Of a stretch of 64,000 nt of DNA, positions 19,548-28,968 are shown piece by piece. The position numbers were made by a program, and so were the translations under genes. The number at the start of each line of letters is the position of its first letter. Position 1 is the stretch's first letter. Under the pieces are notes generated by a model. It made no database searches. It saw only the letters and a program-made list of their open reading frames with translations, and was not told the DNA's origin. The stretch comes from Oceanicoccus sp. KOV_DT_Chl (GTDB lineage Bacteria; Pseudomonadota; Gammaproteobacteria; Pseudomonadales; Dasaniaceae): contig NZ_FQLF01000002.1 in the NCBI RefSeq assembly GCF_900120175.1, positions 1,860,001 through 1,924,000 of the forward strand, given 5' to 3'.

Positions 19548-19555
19548 AATATAAA

Positions 19556-20137
19556 ATGAAAAAATTAAATACTGTTCTTGCTGCTACTGCTTTGGCTCTT
19601 GTAGCTGCTCAATCTCAAGCTGCTTTGTTTGACGTATCTGTGGCTATTTCTGGTACTACTAGCGGTGCTGCCATTGGTGGTGCAACTGGTTCAACTACTG
19701 GCTCTGGTTCAGGTACTTTAGATACCGGCACTGGCGTGATTAGCTTTTCATCCGTCTCTAATGCCACAACTCCTGTGACAAATGCTTTTGTATACGGTGT
19801 TGCTACTGTTGATACTATCGGATTGAGTTCAAGTACAACTGCTACCGACTGTGTTGAAAATGGTGGTCTTTTACCGACATGCCCTAATGTACCACTAAAT
19901 GTTAGTGGCCCAATTGGTAACCTTAGTGAAGTATACGGTGGTTCAGCTACTGGTACTGGCGATATCTTTACTCTGGTAGCTGTTGGTGACCAAGGTTCAG
20001 GTATTACTTCTAACAACTCTTACACCTTTACTATTGGTGCCGAGCAGGTTTCTGAAGTGCCAGTACCTGCAGCTGCTTGGTTGTTTGGTTCTGCAATCGT
20101 AGGCTTGGCTGGTATCGGTCGTAAGCGTAAGGCTTAA
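19556..20137 (+). CDS. VPLPA-CTERM (PEP-CTERM-type) secreted protein
   Basis: A 193-residue exported protein with a signal peptide ending at SQAA (about residue 22). The mature part is low-complexity, rich in Gly, Ser and Thr. The C-terminal sorting signal is VPVPAAAWLFGSAIVGLAG followed by the basic GRKRKA, which fits the VPLPA-CTERM class handled by XrtD-type exosortases; such an enzyme is at 54792. Cys99 and Cys109 frame an ENGGLLPTCPN module that recurs in the lipoprotein at 26509. Synthesis is probably under a c-di-GMP riboswitch. The function is unknown; a matrix or surface role is inferred. Confidence 0.9.
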   Translation: MKKLNTVLAATALALVAAQSQAALFDVSVAISGTTSGAAIGGATGSTTGSGSGTLDTGTGVISFSSVSNATTPVTNAFVYGVATVDTIGLSSSTTATDCVENGGLLPTCPNVPLNVSGPIGNLSEVYGGSATGTGDIFTLVAVGDQGSGITSNNSYTFTIGAEQVSEVPVPAAAWLFGSAIVGLAGIGRKRKA

Positions 20138-20190
20138 TAGCTTTGTTAGCTAAATAACAGGTGTCTGGATTTATTTTCCATAACCTGTGA

Positions 20191-20224
20191 AAAAACCCTG
20201 CTAGAAATAGCAGGGTTTTTTTTT
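20191..20224 (+). terminator. Intrinsic terminator after the VPLPA-CTERM gene
   Basis: AAAAACCCTGCTA (20191-20203) and TAGCAGGGTTTTT (20208-20220) form a perfect stem with a GAAA loop and run into more T. It makes the VPLPA-CTERM gene a single-gene transcript. Confidence 0.93.
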
Positions 20225-20401
20225 GCAAATGATAATTAAAGCTGACATGTTAAATATTAACTGGGCTAAAGATAATTAGTTGAATTATTGCAGAAGTGGA
20301 AGGTATTTGCGGTGGCGTAAGTTAAATGAATATAGTTACTATATAGCTTGTATATAATAAGTCACATAGTAGTGTCGCTCTCAGTGTAGTTGTTATTGTT
20401 G

Positions 20402-21955
20402 ATGAAAATTAAAAAAAATAAAATTAAAAAAATACAGAATAAACGAGTTGTATTTAAGCCGGCGCCTAATCAACAAGCAGTACAGGTTATCTACGCGGAA
20501 GCGTTACAGTATGTTTTTGATACATCATCAAAAACCAGTGATTGGAATCTTGTTGAATTTCAGGCTCTACAGCTTGCTGAACAACTGCCTAAAGAAAATA
20601 TAATCCAGCTAATTTTAATTGAGGCGTATTGTAATAGTTTTCGGTTTGATAAGGCTGAAAAGCTGATAGATCCTTTGCTTAAATTAGCCCGGCTGGATAC
20701 TGACTCCGCTGTCGTCATTGCCAAGTATTATCGGGCCAGCAATCAGCCAGAGAAAGCGATTGATGTATTAGAAAAAGGTATTGTCCGCAGGCCTGATAGT
20801 GTTAGATTGTTAGATGCGCTGGGGTCCTGTTATAACTTGATGGGGAAAAAAGAGCGCGCTTTAGAAGTCTACAATAAAGTTACCAAAATAGATTCGGCAT
20901 TTAGTCAGTCGTATTGGCATCGGGCGCACATTCAAAAGAACAGTTTTCCCCAGCGTGACCTGGATAGTATTAAAAAACTATTGGAAAGTAAGTCTTTAAC
21001 AGAAATAGACAGGGCTAGACTTTATTTTGCGCTGGCTTGGGGTTATAGCAATGAGCCAGAACAACATTTTAATGAATTACATAAAGCGAATAAGATCATA
21101 AGTGCTTTGCGTCCTTGGTCTATTGATGCCGAGCGTATAAAGTCTGAGAAAGTTAGGCAGTTTGTCACGAGAGATATGTTAGAGGCGTGCAAAGGCTCCG
21201 GGTATTCTGATAAAGCGCCAATAATTATCGCATCAATACCTCGTTCTGGCACTACGCTTCTGGAACAAATTTTGGGTGCCCATACTGCGACTTATGCCAT
21301 CGGTGAGTCACAGCCTTTTTACCAGGCAATTAACGATACAGCATTTGAATTTAGAGCAAATGAAAATTATTGGGGTTGGTGTCAGCCACAGGAATTTAAC
21401 AAGTACTTTCCTGCACTCTATAAATCTTATTGTAATCATGGGTTCGTGCAAAAATCGGGGGATAAAAAGCCAGTAGATAAGTCGATGAATATGATGCATT
21501 ACCTGGGTATATATTTAGCAGTTTTTCCTGATGCTAAAGTAATTCAGTTAATGCGAGATCCAATGGATGCGTGTTTGTCTGCATATCAACTTTATTTTCC
21601 TAATGGAAATGAGTACACATTTTGTCAAAAGTCATTTATTCAATACTATAAATTATTTGAAGAAGTAATGGCTTACTGGAAAGATTTATTTCCGGAAAAT
21701 ATTTTATTGGTTGATTATGAATCTATCGTCGAAGACCCTCGTGGTATGACAGAGAGAATATTGGGTTTTTGTGGGCTTGAATGGGAAGAGAATTGCCTGA
21801 ATTATCATAGTACCGAGCAAATAATTAGGACTGCTAGTCATATGCAAGTAAAACAACCCGTTTATAAATCGGCTGTGGCTAGATGGAAAAAATATGCGCC
21901 ATATCTTCAAGAGGCTCTGGAAGAGCTAAATACTCCGCTAATACCTGAAGGGTAA
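20402..21955 (+). CDS. TPR-containing sulfotransferase, first of a tandem pair
   Basis: A 517-residue protein without a signal peptide. A Lys-rich N-terminus is followed by tetratricopeptide-like helical repeats (about residues 30-210) and a PAPS-dependent sulfotransferase domain (about 270-510). The 5'-phosphosulfate loop IPRSGTTLLEQIL is near residue 280 and the 3'-phosphate region QLMRDPMDACLSAYQLYF near 385. The conserved C-terminal segment MQVKQPVYKSAVARWKKY is shared with the next gene. ATG 20402 is preferred over TTG codons at 20390-20399; the ribosome site is weak. The substrate is unknown: polysaccharide, or a tyrosine in a protein substrate presented by the TPR part, are both possible. 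Confidence 0.88.
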   Translation: MKIKKNKIKKIQNKRVVFKPAPNQQAVQVIYAEALQYVFDTSSKTSDWNLVEFQALQLAEQLPKENIIQLILIEAYCNSFRFDKAEKLIDPLLKLARLDTDSAVVIAKYYRASNQPEKAIDVLEKGIVRRPDSVRLLDALGSCYNLMGKKERALEVYNKVTKIDSAFSQSYWHRAHIQKNSFPQRDLDSIKKLLESKSLTEIDRARLYFALAWGYSNEPEQHFNELHKANKIISALRPWSIDAERIKSEKVRQFVTRDMLEACKGSGYSDKAPIIIASIPRSGTTLLEQILGAHTATYAIGESQPFYQAINDTAFEFRANENYWGWCQPQEFNKYFPALYKSYCNHGFVQKSGDKKPVDKSMNMMHYLGIYLAVFPDAKVIQLMRDPMDACLSAYQLYFPNGNEYTFCQKSFIQYYKLFEEVMAYWKDLFPENILLVDYESIVEDPRGMTERILGFCGLEWEENCLNYHSTEQIIRTASHMQVKQPVYKSAVARWKKYAPYLQEALEELNTPLIPEG

Positions 21956-21960
21956 GACTT

Positions 21961-23499
21961 TTGAAAAAGAAAAAGAAAAGCGCCAAGAGCAATCCCAAGC
22001 ATAATATTCAGCTTAAGCCAAACGAAGCAGTTATATGCCTTCCAGTTGAAGATATTGTAAGTAGAGCTAATCATAGTTATCAGTCAGGGAAGTTTTTAAT
22101 GGCAGAATATGTGCTTCAGCAGCTTATTGACACTATAAAACCGCTTCCGCTAAGTGCGAGTATATTATTATTAGATGTCTTCAAGGCTTCTGCAAAGCTT
22201 GATAAGGCATGTGATTTTGCAAAAAAATTATTGATTGATTATCCAGAAGATCCGAAAGTATTGCGTGCCAGTGCTAGTGTGCAACAATTGTTGGGCAATA
22301 GTGCTAATAGTCTGGGTTTACTAGAAAAGGCACTGGAGATTAATAAAGATCTTTGTCCGACGTACAATCAGTTAGGCCATTTGTATATATCTATGTCTGA
22401 TAAGATTCAGGCAGAAAAATCCTTTAAAAAAGCCATTAACAGCGGGCCAAACAGGATCGGTGGGTATTGGGGATTAGTGCGTGTTTTAGGGGGGGATACA
22501 CCTGAAAAATATATTTTGGCGGTAAAAAAATTAGAAAATAAACTTAAAGGCAGGCATGAAGAATTAGCTTATTTGAACTTTACCTTAGCAAAATATTATG
22601 AGGAAAGAGATAGTAAAAAAAGTTTTACTTTTTTTAAAAAAGGGAATTTAGCGATAGGGAAAATTCGGCCATGGAATTTTGAGCAGGAAAGTGCACGAGT
22701 GGAAAAACTAATAAATTTCTTTAGTGCCGATCGTTTAAAAGAACTTCATGCTAAGCATCACTCAGATTATAAAGCCGTATTTATCGCATCAATGCCACGC
22801 TCTGGAACTACATTATTAGGCCAAATACTATCCGCGCATAGCCAATTACAATCAGTTGGAGAGAGTGATGCATTTGATCGGGCAGTAAGTGCTGTTTCAG
22901 TCTCTATGGGGCGTTATCCGGATGTCTATAGCTGGACGCCGATGTCTATTTTTGAAACGATGTTTAAAAAAATTGATGAAGCGTTTATTAATAGCTATTT
23001 GATTAAGTCCGCTAAAGGTTGCGTTGTAGATAAATCAATGAGTAACTCATTTCATATTGGTTTGATTTTGAGCATATACCCTCAAGCTCGTGTGATCTGG
23101 CTGCAAAGAGACCCTCTGGATACAGTTCTGTCTTGCTATCAACAACTATTTGATAAAGGCAATGCATTTGCTTTTGACCTGTCGAATTTAGCGCATTATT
23201 ACCAGTTGAATAATAAAATCATGAAGCACTGGAGTTTACTATTCCCCAAGCAAATTTTAATGGTTAATTATGAAGCTCTGGTTTCAGATCAAGAGGCGGA
23301 AGCAAAAAGAATTATTGACTTTATCGGATTAGAATGGGAGCAAGGCTGTTTGAAGTTTTATGAAAGCAATGAGGTTATTAATACGGCAAGTGACCTCCAG
23401 GTAAAACAGCCTATCTATAATTCTTCCGTTGGGAAGTGGCGGCCTTATGCCAAAGATCTTGAAGAAGCGGCATTAATTCTTGGGGTTGATGTAACTTGA
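21961..23499 (+). CDS. TPR-containing sulfotransferase, second of a tandem pair
   Basis: A 512-residue paralog of the preceding protein with the same layout: Lys-rich start, TPR-like repeats to about residue 210, then a sulfotransferase domain with MPRSGTTLLGQILSAHS near residue 279, the 3'-phosphate region WLQRDPLDTVLSCYQQLF and the C-terminal LQVKQPIYNSSVGKWRPY. The start appears to be TTG 21961, with GAAGGG eight bases upstream and only 5 bp after the previous stop, so the two are co-transcribed. The copies have diverged strongly, which suggests distinct substrates or a heteromer, not a recent duplication. Confidence 0.87.
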   Translation: MKKKKKSAKSNPKHNIQLKPNEAVICLPVEDIVSRANHSYQSGKFLMAEYVLQQLIDTIKPLPLSASILLLDVFKASAKLDKACDFAKKLLIDYPEDPKVLRASASVQQLLGNSANSLGLLEKALEINKDLCPTYNQLGHLYISMSDKIQAEKSFKKAINSGPNRIGGYWGLVRVLGGDTPEKYILAVKKLENKLKGRHEELAYLNFTLAKYYEERDSKKSFTFFKKGNLAIGKIRPWNFEQESARVEKLINFFSADRLKELHAKHHSDYKAVFIASMPRSGTTLLGQILSAHSQLQSVGESDAFDRAVSAVSVSMGRYPDVYSWTPMSIFETMFKKIDEAFINSYLIKSAKGCVVDKSMSNSFHIGLILSIYPQARVIWLQRDPLDTVLSCYQQLFDKGNAFAFDLSNLAHYYQLNNKIMKHWSLLFPKQILMVNYEALVSDQEAEAKRIIDFIGLEWEQGCLKFYESNEVINTASDLQVKQPIYNSSVGKWRPYAKDLEEAALILGVDVT

Positions 23500-23845
23500 G
23501 CAAGCTATTAGTTTTGGTCGGTACAGAGCTAACTTTAACATTTTAGATATGCTGGGCATCAGGCGTGTGAATTATTCACATTTTTATCAAAGTTTTTGTT
23601 TAAATTGCAAAATACACGGCGATATTTTGACGGCTGAAGCAGGGTAAGTTTTATTTTGTCATTATGGTTAAAATTTAATTATTTGCTTCTTGTAGCCGCT
23701 TTACCTATGTGAGACATTTGTCTAATATAGGCTGCTAATAAATTATCCAGTTCTCAATAAAAGTAATAAATAAAGTATATATATTGCAGTTCCTGATTTC
23801 GTTTAATAATAAATTATAAAGATAAAACAGTCGGAGAGTTATAGA
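23500..23845. other. Intergenic region before the TonB receptor
   Basis: About 346 AT-rich bp with no gene. I see no strong hairpin terminator, no GEMM-like core and no sigma-54 site. It probably holds the receptor promoter, but no box is convincing. GTCGGAGAG just before 23846 is the ribosome site. Confidence 0.5.
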
Positions 23846-26424
23846 ATGAAGCGGTCTTTTAGCCGGCAGCTGTCGGTCCCTCATCGTTTTTTAAATTCAG
23901 CAGTTGTTATCCCAGCTATCTTCTCGGTTTTTTATGTTGCGCCTGTATTTGCACAGGACTCCAAGGGAGGGTTTGCAATCGAAGAAGTGGTTGTAACCGC
24001 TCGTAAACGAGAGGAATCCATGCAAGAGGTTCCTGTGGCGGTGTCGGCTTTTTCTGCAGAGGGTTTGAAATCATTAGGTATTACCAATGTTAAGGATATG
24101 GAAGGCATCGTGCCAGGCTTGAATATGGGTGGCGGTGGTAATGGCGCCAAAGGCGATGCAAGTCCTTATATTCGGGGTATCGGTCAGCGAGAAACAAAAG
24201 TCACAGTTGATAGTGCCGTTGCTACTTATCTTGACGGCATCTACTTGTCGCGTTCGGCGGGCTCAACTTTGGACGCGCTTGATGTGCAAAGTATGCAAGT
24301 GTTACGGGCCCACAGGGTACTTTATTTGGCAAAAATACTACCGGCGGCGCCATTGTAATTACCACGGTAAAGCCAGGCGCTGACTTGGGTGGTCATCTGG
24401 ATGTCACTTACGGAAATTATGGTCGTCAAAATGCCAGAGCGACCGTAAATATTCCTTTAATTGATAATACGTTATATACCCGCGTTACCTTGGCAAGTAC
24501 TCGCCGTGATGGTTTATATGAAAACGTCATTGATGGCACCGCCTGGAATGATGAAGACCGTCTTGCCGGTATCGTTCAAGTGCGCTGGGATGCGTCTGAG
24601 GATTTGGTCGCTGACTTATTGGTCTCTGCTACCAAGACCAGACAGACTCCTCGCGGTCAGAAGTGTGAGTTTTTTGGTCCGGAATTTGGCTTTAATGGTA
24701 AGGCGCCCCTTGAGGCTATTTACGATTCCGAGGCTGCTGTTACAGCTCAACAAGAATGTGAGAATAGCGGTATAAATTTAGAGTTGGACGAATTTCGTAG
24801 TGAGCTTAATGCGCAGTCAGATATTTTTGAACAGGGGCGCTATGAAGTTGATACTAATTTGGCAGGCTTAACGTTGTCCTGGGGTCTGGGAGAAGCTTTA
24901 GGCTTTGAAGACTTGAACATTAAAAGTATTACGGGTTTTCGCCGTACTCAGTTGAGTGCTGATGAAGATCTAGATGGAAGCTCTGCAGGTCTTACAGGCA
25001 GGGTTGCCCCTGAGGATAATGTTACTGATCAGTACAGCCAGGAGTTTCAATTTATTGGTACTGCCATGGATGGTCGAATGAATGTGACCTTGGGTCTTTA
25101 TGCTTTTCAGGAAAAAACGGACGATGATTGGTTGCAATCGTATGCTGGGCTGGTTGAAGGTTCATCACAGCCAAATAGCTTGTTGTTAGCACAGTCGCAA
25201 TTAACGGAGCGTAAAACTGAAAATGAAGCCTGGGCCGTTTTTTCTCAAGTCGGTTTTGATATTACTGAAAATCTTGAATTAACACTGGGCCTTCGTTACA
25301 CCGATGAAACCCGACGTACCGATTATCAGGAAGCAGAAGTTTATTTACCGAGTATTGGTAATGGGGATTTTTGTCCCGGAGGCGGCTGCAGTACCAAAAT
25401 TGGCTCAGGACAGCTACATCTGTTTTCGGCATCTGGCTTCACGCCTTTCAATAGCTGGCAGTATGGCTTTGATGCTAACGCCAATGGAAATTTAGAGCTA
25501 CGTGAATTGGGGAATTTTGGTCAGGACAGTGCCGAGCGTTCAGATGACGATTGGACGCCAAGTGTGAGTTTGAAATATCTGGTAGATGACGGCCTTCGAG
25601 ATCTCTTGTCAATCGATGATGGAATGATTTTCTTCACCTATAGCGAAGGCTTTCGTTCAGGCGGTGTTGTGGTTGCCAATGGTGATTTCGACAATAATGG
25701 CCTGAAAGATATGAGCCAGTTTGAGCCAGAGTATGTAAAGAACTATGAAATAGGTCTCAAGCTTGAAGCATTTGATAAGACCTTGCGTGCAAACTTCGCA
25801 ACGTTTTTTACTGACTATGAGGATATTCAAGTAACGGCTATTGTGCCCGACCGTATCGGTATTCCTTTGCCTGCAGTTGAAAATGCCGGTAAGGCAGAAA
25901 TTAAAGGTGCCGAGGCAGAGATTACTTATGTGCCTTTTGATAGCTTGCGTTTTACCACCAGTATTGCCTATACAGATGGCGATTATTTAGAGTACTCCGT
26001 TGATACGGCTGACTTGGTTGGCAATGTAACCGTTGTTGATCGGTCTGATGAGCCTATGCCACGTATAGCGCCCTGGACTGCATTTTTGGCAGTGGACTAT
26101 TTCATATTTACAGATAACTGGGGGACGTTTGCGCCGTCAGTAAATGTTCGCTACACCGATAAAATTTATGGCGGTTTCGATCGTGCAGGGTTTTTAGTGG
26201 CTGATGAGGTTACCTCACCGGAGACTCACTTTGTTGATGTGCGCTTAACATGGAGTTTGCCAGACGATCGCACGACTATTGCATTTTGGGGTAAAAATGT
26301 AGAGAACAACGATGATTACACTAATGGTGGTGTGCCACTAATTAGTGTTAACAGAAGCACTGGTACCGTTTATGCGGACCCTCGCACTTATGGTGTCGAT
26401 ATTTCTTATGTATTTGGTGATTAA
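23846..26424 (+). CDS. TonB-dependent outer-membrane receptor, frameshifted in this sequence
   Basis: Energy-dependent outer-membrane transporter. The signal peptide ends at VFAQ (about residue 37). A TonB-box-like EEVVVTARKR follows, then the plug and a 22-strand-type barrel ending in YGVDISYVFGD. The early frame runs VLRAHRVL to a stop at 24358. One extra G in GGG at 24306-24308 restores the plug motif RGPQGTLFGKNTTGGAI and joins the rest, giving 859 residues. It resembles the large TonB receptor group of Sphingomonas-like and marine bacteria, whose ligands are mostly unknown. Neighbours are TPR-sulfotransferases upstream and a lipoprotein downstream, so the ligand may be a sulfated compound; this is inference. 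Confidence 0.88.
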
Positions 26425-26508
26425 AATTGGGTAACGATACATAAATATAAATCAATAAAAGTATAGGAAAGCTGCTGTTGAAAGACTAGCTGGCAGGAGA
26501 ATAAAAAG

Positions 26509-28752
26509 ATGAATACTTTAAGTAAAAAACAAGCTCTGTCGCAGAATAATTTGGGCGTCGCCGTGAAAAAAAACTTTGTTAAACCTGCGCTGATTGCAAG
26601 CCTATGTACGACATTTTTTATGGTTGGCTGTAGTGATGAAACGGATAGTTTTGGCGAACCACCTCCCGCACAATCTTCGGCTTCAGTTCAAGGTGCTGCA
26701 GTTAAAGGCCCAATTACGGGTGGCGAAGTGGCTATCTATCGTTATGACAGTTCTGCTGCAGATTTTAAGGGAGAGCTACTAGATACCGGTGAGACTAATG
26801 CGAATGCAGAAATTGTCGGCTTGGAAATTCCGGTAAGTATCACCGACGAGGAAAATTTCCTGGAACAACTATTTATTATCGAGGTTACAGGTGGGACGGA
26901 ATTGACGACAGGTAATGCGCCTGTTATCGAATCATTACGCGCCATCGTGACAGGACAAGATTACAGTACTGACTCCCCTTTTTACGTTACGCCATTAACT
27001 ACTTTCATGCTAGCAATCCTAAGTAATGATCGCACTGATGAGCCAATGGTAATTAAAATTAATAATGCCCAGAATAGAGCGCTGGCTGCTTTTGGTTTTG
27101 GCTTATTAGATAATGTTCGTAATTTAGCGGTCCTGCCACCCATTATTACCGAAGGGGGCGACGCATCTAAAGCACTGGCATACCGTACCGCCATTGAAAG
27201 TTTTTCGGCTATTACGCTTTTATTGAAACAGCAAGCGTTGATTGATGCCAGCATAGACGTTAGTGCTGATGAATTAATTCGTCAGATGGCGGCAGATGTC
27301 GTGGATGGCACGATTGATGGTGTTGATGAAAATGGCGGTAGCACCCTCACCGCGTTGTCCGTAATTGCCAATCTTCAGGCAGTAATCACGTCGGATCCAG
27401 CAGCGCTTAAAATACCAGGCACAAATACATTAATTTCAAGCCTGATTGATATTCTGGTTCAGGAATCAAGCACCGTTGCCCCAAGAGCGGCTGCTCCAGT
27501 GGTAGCAAATATTACATTGCCTGCAACTAAAGCTGCAAAAGGCGGTGTTAATGACGTGGACGGTGATGGCGTTATTGATGGTTATGATCCATTTCCGAAT
27601 GATGGCACGAGAAGTATAGATGCAGATAAAGATGGCTTCGCGGATGATGCCGGATTATCCGATCGCGACTTGTTTCCAAATGATCCTACTGAGTGGGCCG
27701 ACAGGGATGGAGATGGTACCGGTGATAACGGTGATGCTTGTCCTGATGATGCCAGTGAGCAATTAGATACTGATGGCGATGGCGTTTGTGATAACACAGA
27801 TTACAACCCTACCAATCCTGCAATTAAAATTATTTGTGACGATACTTCGCTTTCTATTAGCATAAGAACGGCCGCTAATTGCTTCCAGGATTCCGATAAC
27901 GATGGCGTTATTAATCCACTTGATCGCTTCCCTAACAATCCGCGCGAGAACGCAGACACTGATCAGGATTGGCCTTTTCCAAATCAGCTAGATGGTTTAG
28001 AGGATGGTGATGGCTATGGTGATGCAAGTGACAAGTGCCCGAGCGATCCAACAGAGCACCTTGATACAGATAACGATACCGTCTGTGATGGTAAAGACCG
28101 TTTTCCTACTAATCCTCTCGAAACCAAAGATACCGATGGAGATTGTCCAGCGTTGTCAGATGGTACCGATGGCTGCGGTGATAACCTGGATAAAAATATT
28201 TGTTATAACTTTATTACCAATACCGTAGTGGTTGGTGCTGCATCTGGTAGTTCAAGTGGCATCGTTGGTAAAGCGATGCGGGATACCTATTTAGACTTTA
28301 TTCGTATCCAGGAGGCCGGTAATCCAATTACCGTGGTGACAAATGCATTTGTATGGCAAAAGTTCTACATTGATACGGCAGTGCCTTCCAATTCGCGCAG
28401 TATTATTCTTCAGTGCACCGAAAATGGCGGCATTTTACCTACCTGTCCTAACCTGATTTTAAATACCTTGGCGCCAATTAATGATACTGGTGAAACTGAC
28501 TTGATCGCGGGTGCACCGGCAGTGATAGCTCCATTGCCAGCGTTTACTATTGATGACAGCTCGGGCCCTGATTTAATGGATATCGTTTTCGAAGCTCGCA
28601 CAATAAAAAGCGGGGGTGTGGTAACAACAGGCACAACATTTAATTTAACGAATGGTCGTGTTATGGAACCAGGTGAAATCTGTTTAGATAATAATACTTA
28701 TAATTATAACTGGAATGCGTTAGCAAAAGACGATAAAGCCTTAATCCCTTAA
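26509..28752 (+). CDS. Calcium-repeat lipoprotein sharing a Cys-ENGG-LPTCPN module
   Basis: A 747-residue protein. The N-terminus has a hydrophobic stretch ending in FMVGC (lipid Cys about 41), so it is a probable lipoprotein with a long N-region; an in-frame GTG at residue 19 could be the true start. Residues about 60-130 look like a carboxypeptidase-regulatory-type beta domain, followed by a helical part. Residues 347-560 hold thrombospondin type 3-like acidic repeats (such as DVDGDGVIDGYDPFPND) that bind calcium. The C-terminal part has Cys636 and Cys646 in CTENGGILPTCPN, matching the VPLPA-CTERM protein at 19556. It lies 84 bp after the receptor and is probably its partner. Confidence 0.82.
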   Translation: MNTLSKKQALSQNNLGVAVKKNFVKPALIASLCTTFFMVGCSDETDSFGEPPPAQSSASVQGAAVKGPITGGEVAIYRYDSSAADFKGELLDTGETNANAEIVGLEIPVSITDEENFLEQLFIIEVTGGTELTTGNAPVIESLRAIVTGQDYSTDSPFYVTPLTTFMLAILSNDRTDEPMVIKINNAQNRALAAFGFGLLDNVRNLAVLPPIITEGGDASKALAYRTAIESFSAITLLLKQQALIDASIDVSADELIRQMAADVVDGTIDGVDENGGSTLTALSVIANLQAVITSDPAALKIPGTNTLISSLIDILVQESSTVAPRAAAPVVANITLPATKAAKGGVNDVDGDGVIDGYDPFPNDGTRSIDADKDGFADDAGLSDRDLFPNDPTEWADRDGDGTGDNGDACPDDASEQLDTDGDGVCDNTDYNPTNPAIKIICDDTSLSISIRTAANCFQDSDNDGVINPLDRFPNNPRENADTDQDWPFPNQLDGLEDGDGYGDASDKCPSDPTEHLDTDNDTVCDGKDRFPTNPLETKDTDGDCPALSDGTDGCGDNLDKNICYNFITNTVVVGAASGSSSGIVGKAMRDTYLDFIRIQEAGNPITVVTNAFVWQKFYIDTAVPSNSRSIILQCTENGGILPTCPNLILNTLAPINDTGETDLIAGAPAVIAPLPAFTIDDSSGPDLMDIVFEARTIKSGGVVTTGTTFNLTNGRVMEPGEICLDNNTYNYNWNALAKDDKALIP

Positions 28753-28784
28753 GGCAAACGTTGAGTTAATAATTCTCAATCTAA

Positions 28785-28818
28785 AAATGCCCTAATCGAA
28801 TGATTAGGGCATTTTTTT
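28785..28818 (+). terminator. Intrinsic terminator after the calcium-repeat lipoprotein
   Basis: AAATGCCCTAATC (28785-28797) and GATTAGGGCATTT (28802-28814) pair perfectly around GAAT and run into T. It closes the receptor-lipoprotein unit. Three TGTTTAT-like tandem units follow near 28865. Confidence 0.93.
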
Positions 28819-28968
28819 ATATTTCAGGCGGGCATTATTCAACTTACTTTAAGTCTAGCTAACATTTGTTTATTGTTTATTGTTTATTGTTTCTTTGTGG
28901 TATTTGAGACGGGTTATATTTAGGCGAATGTTGAGTTACAACCTATTCCACAGTAGATAAATAGTAGG

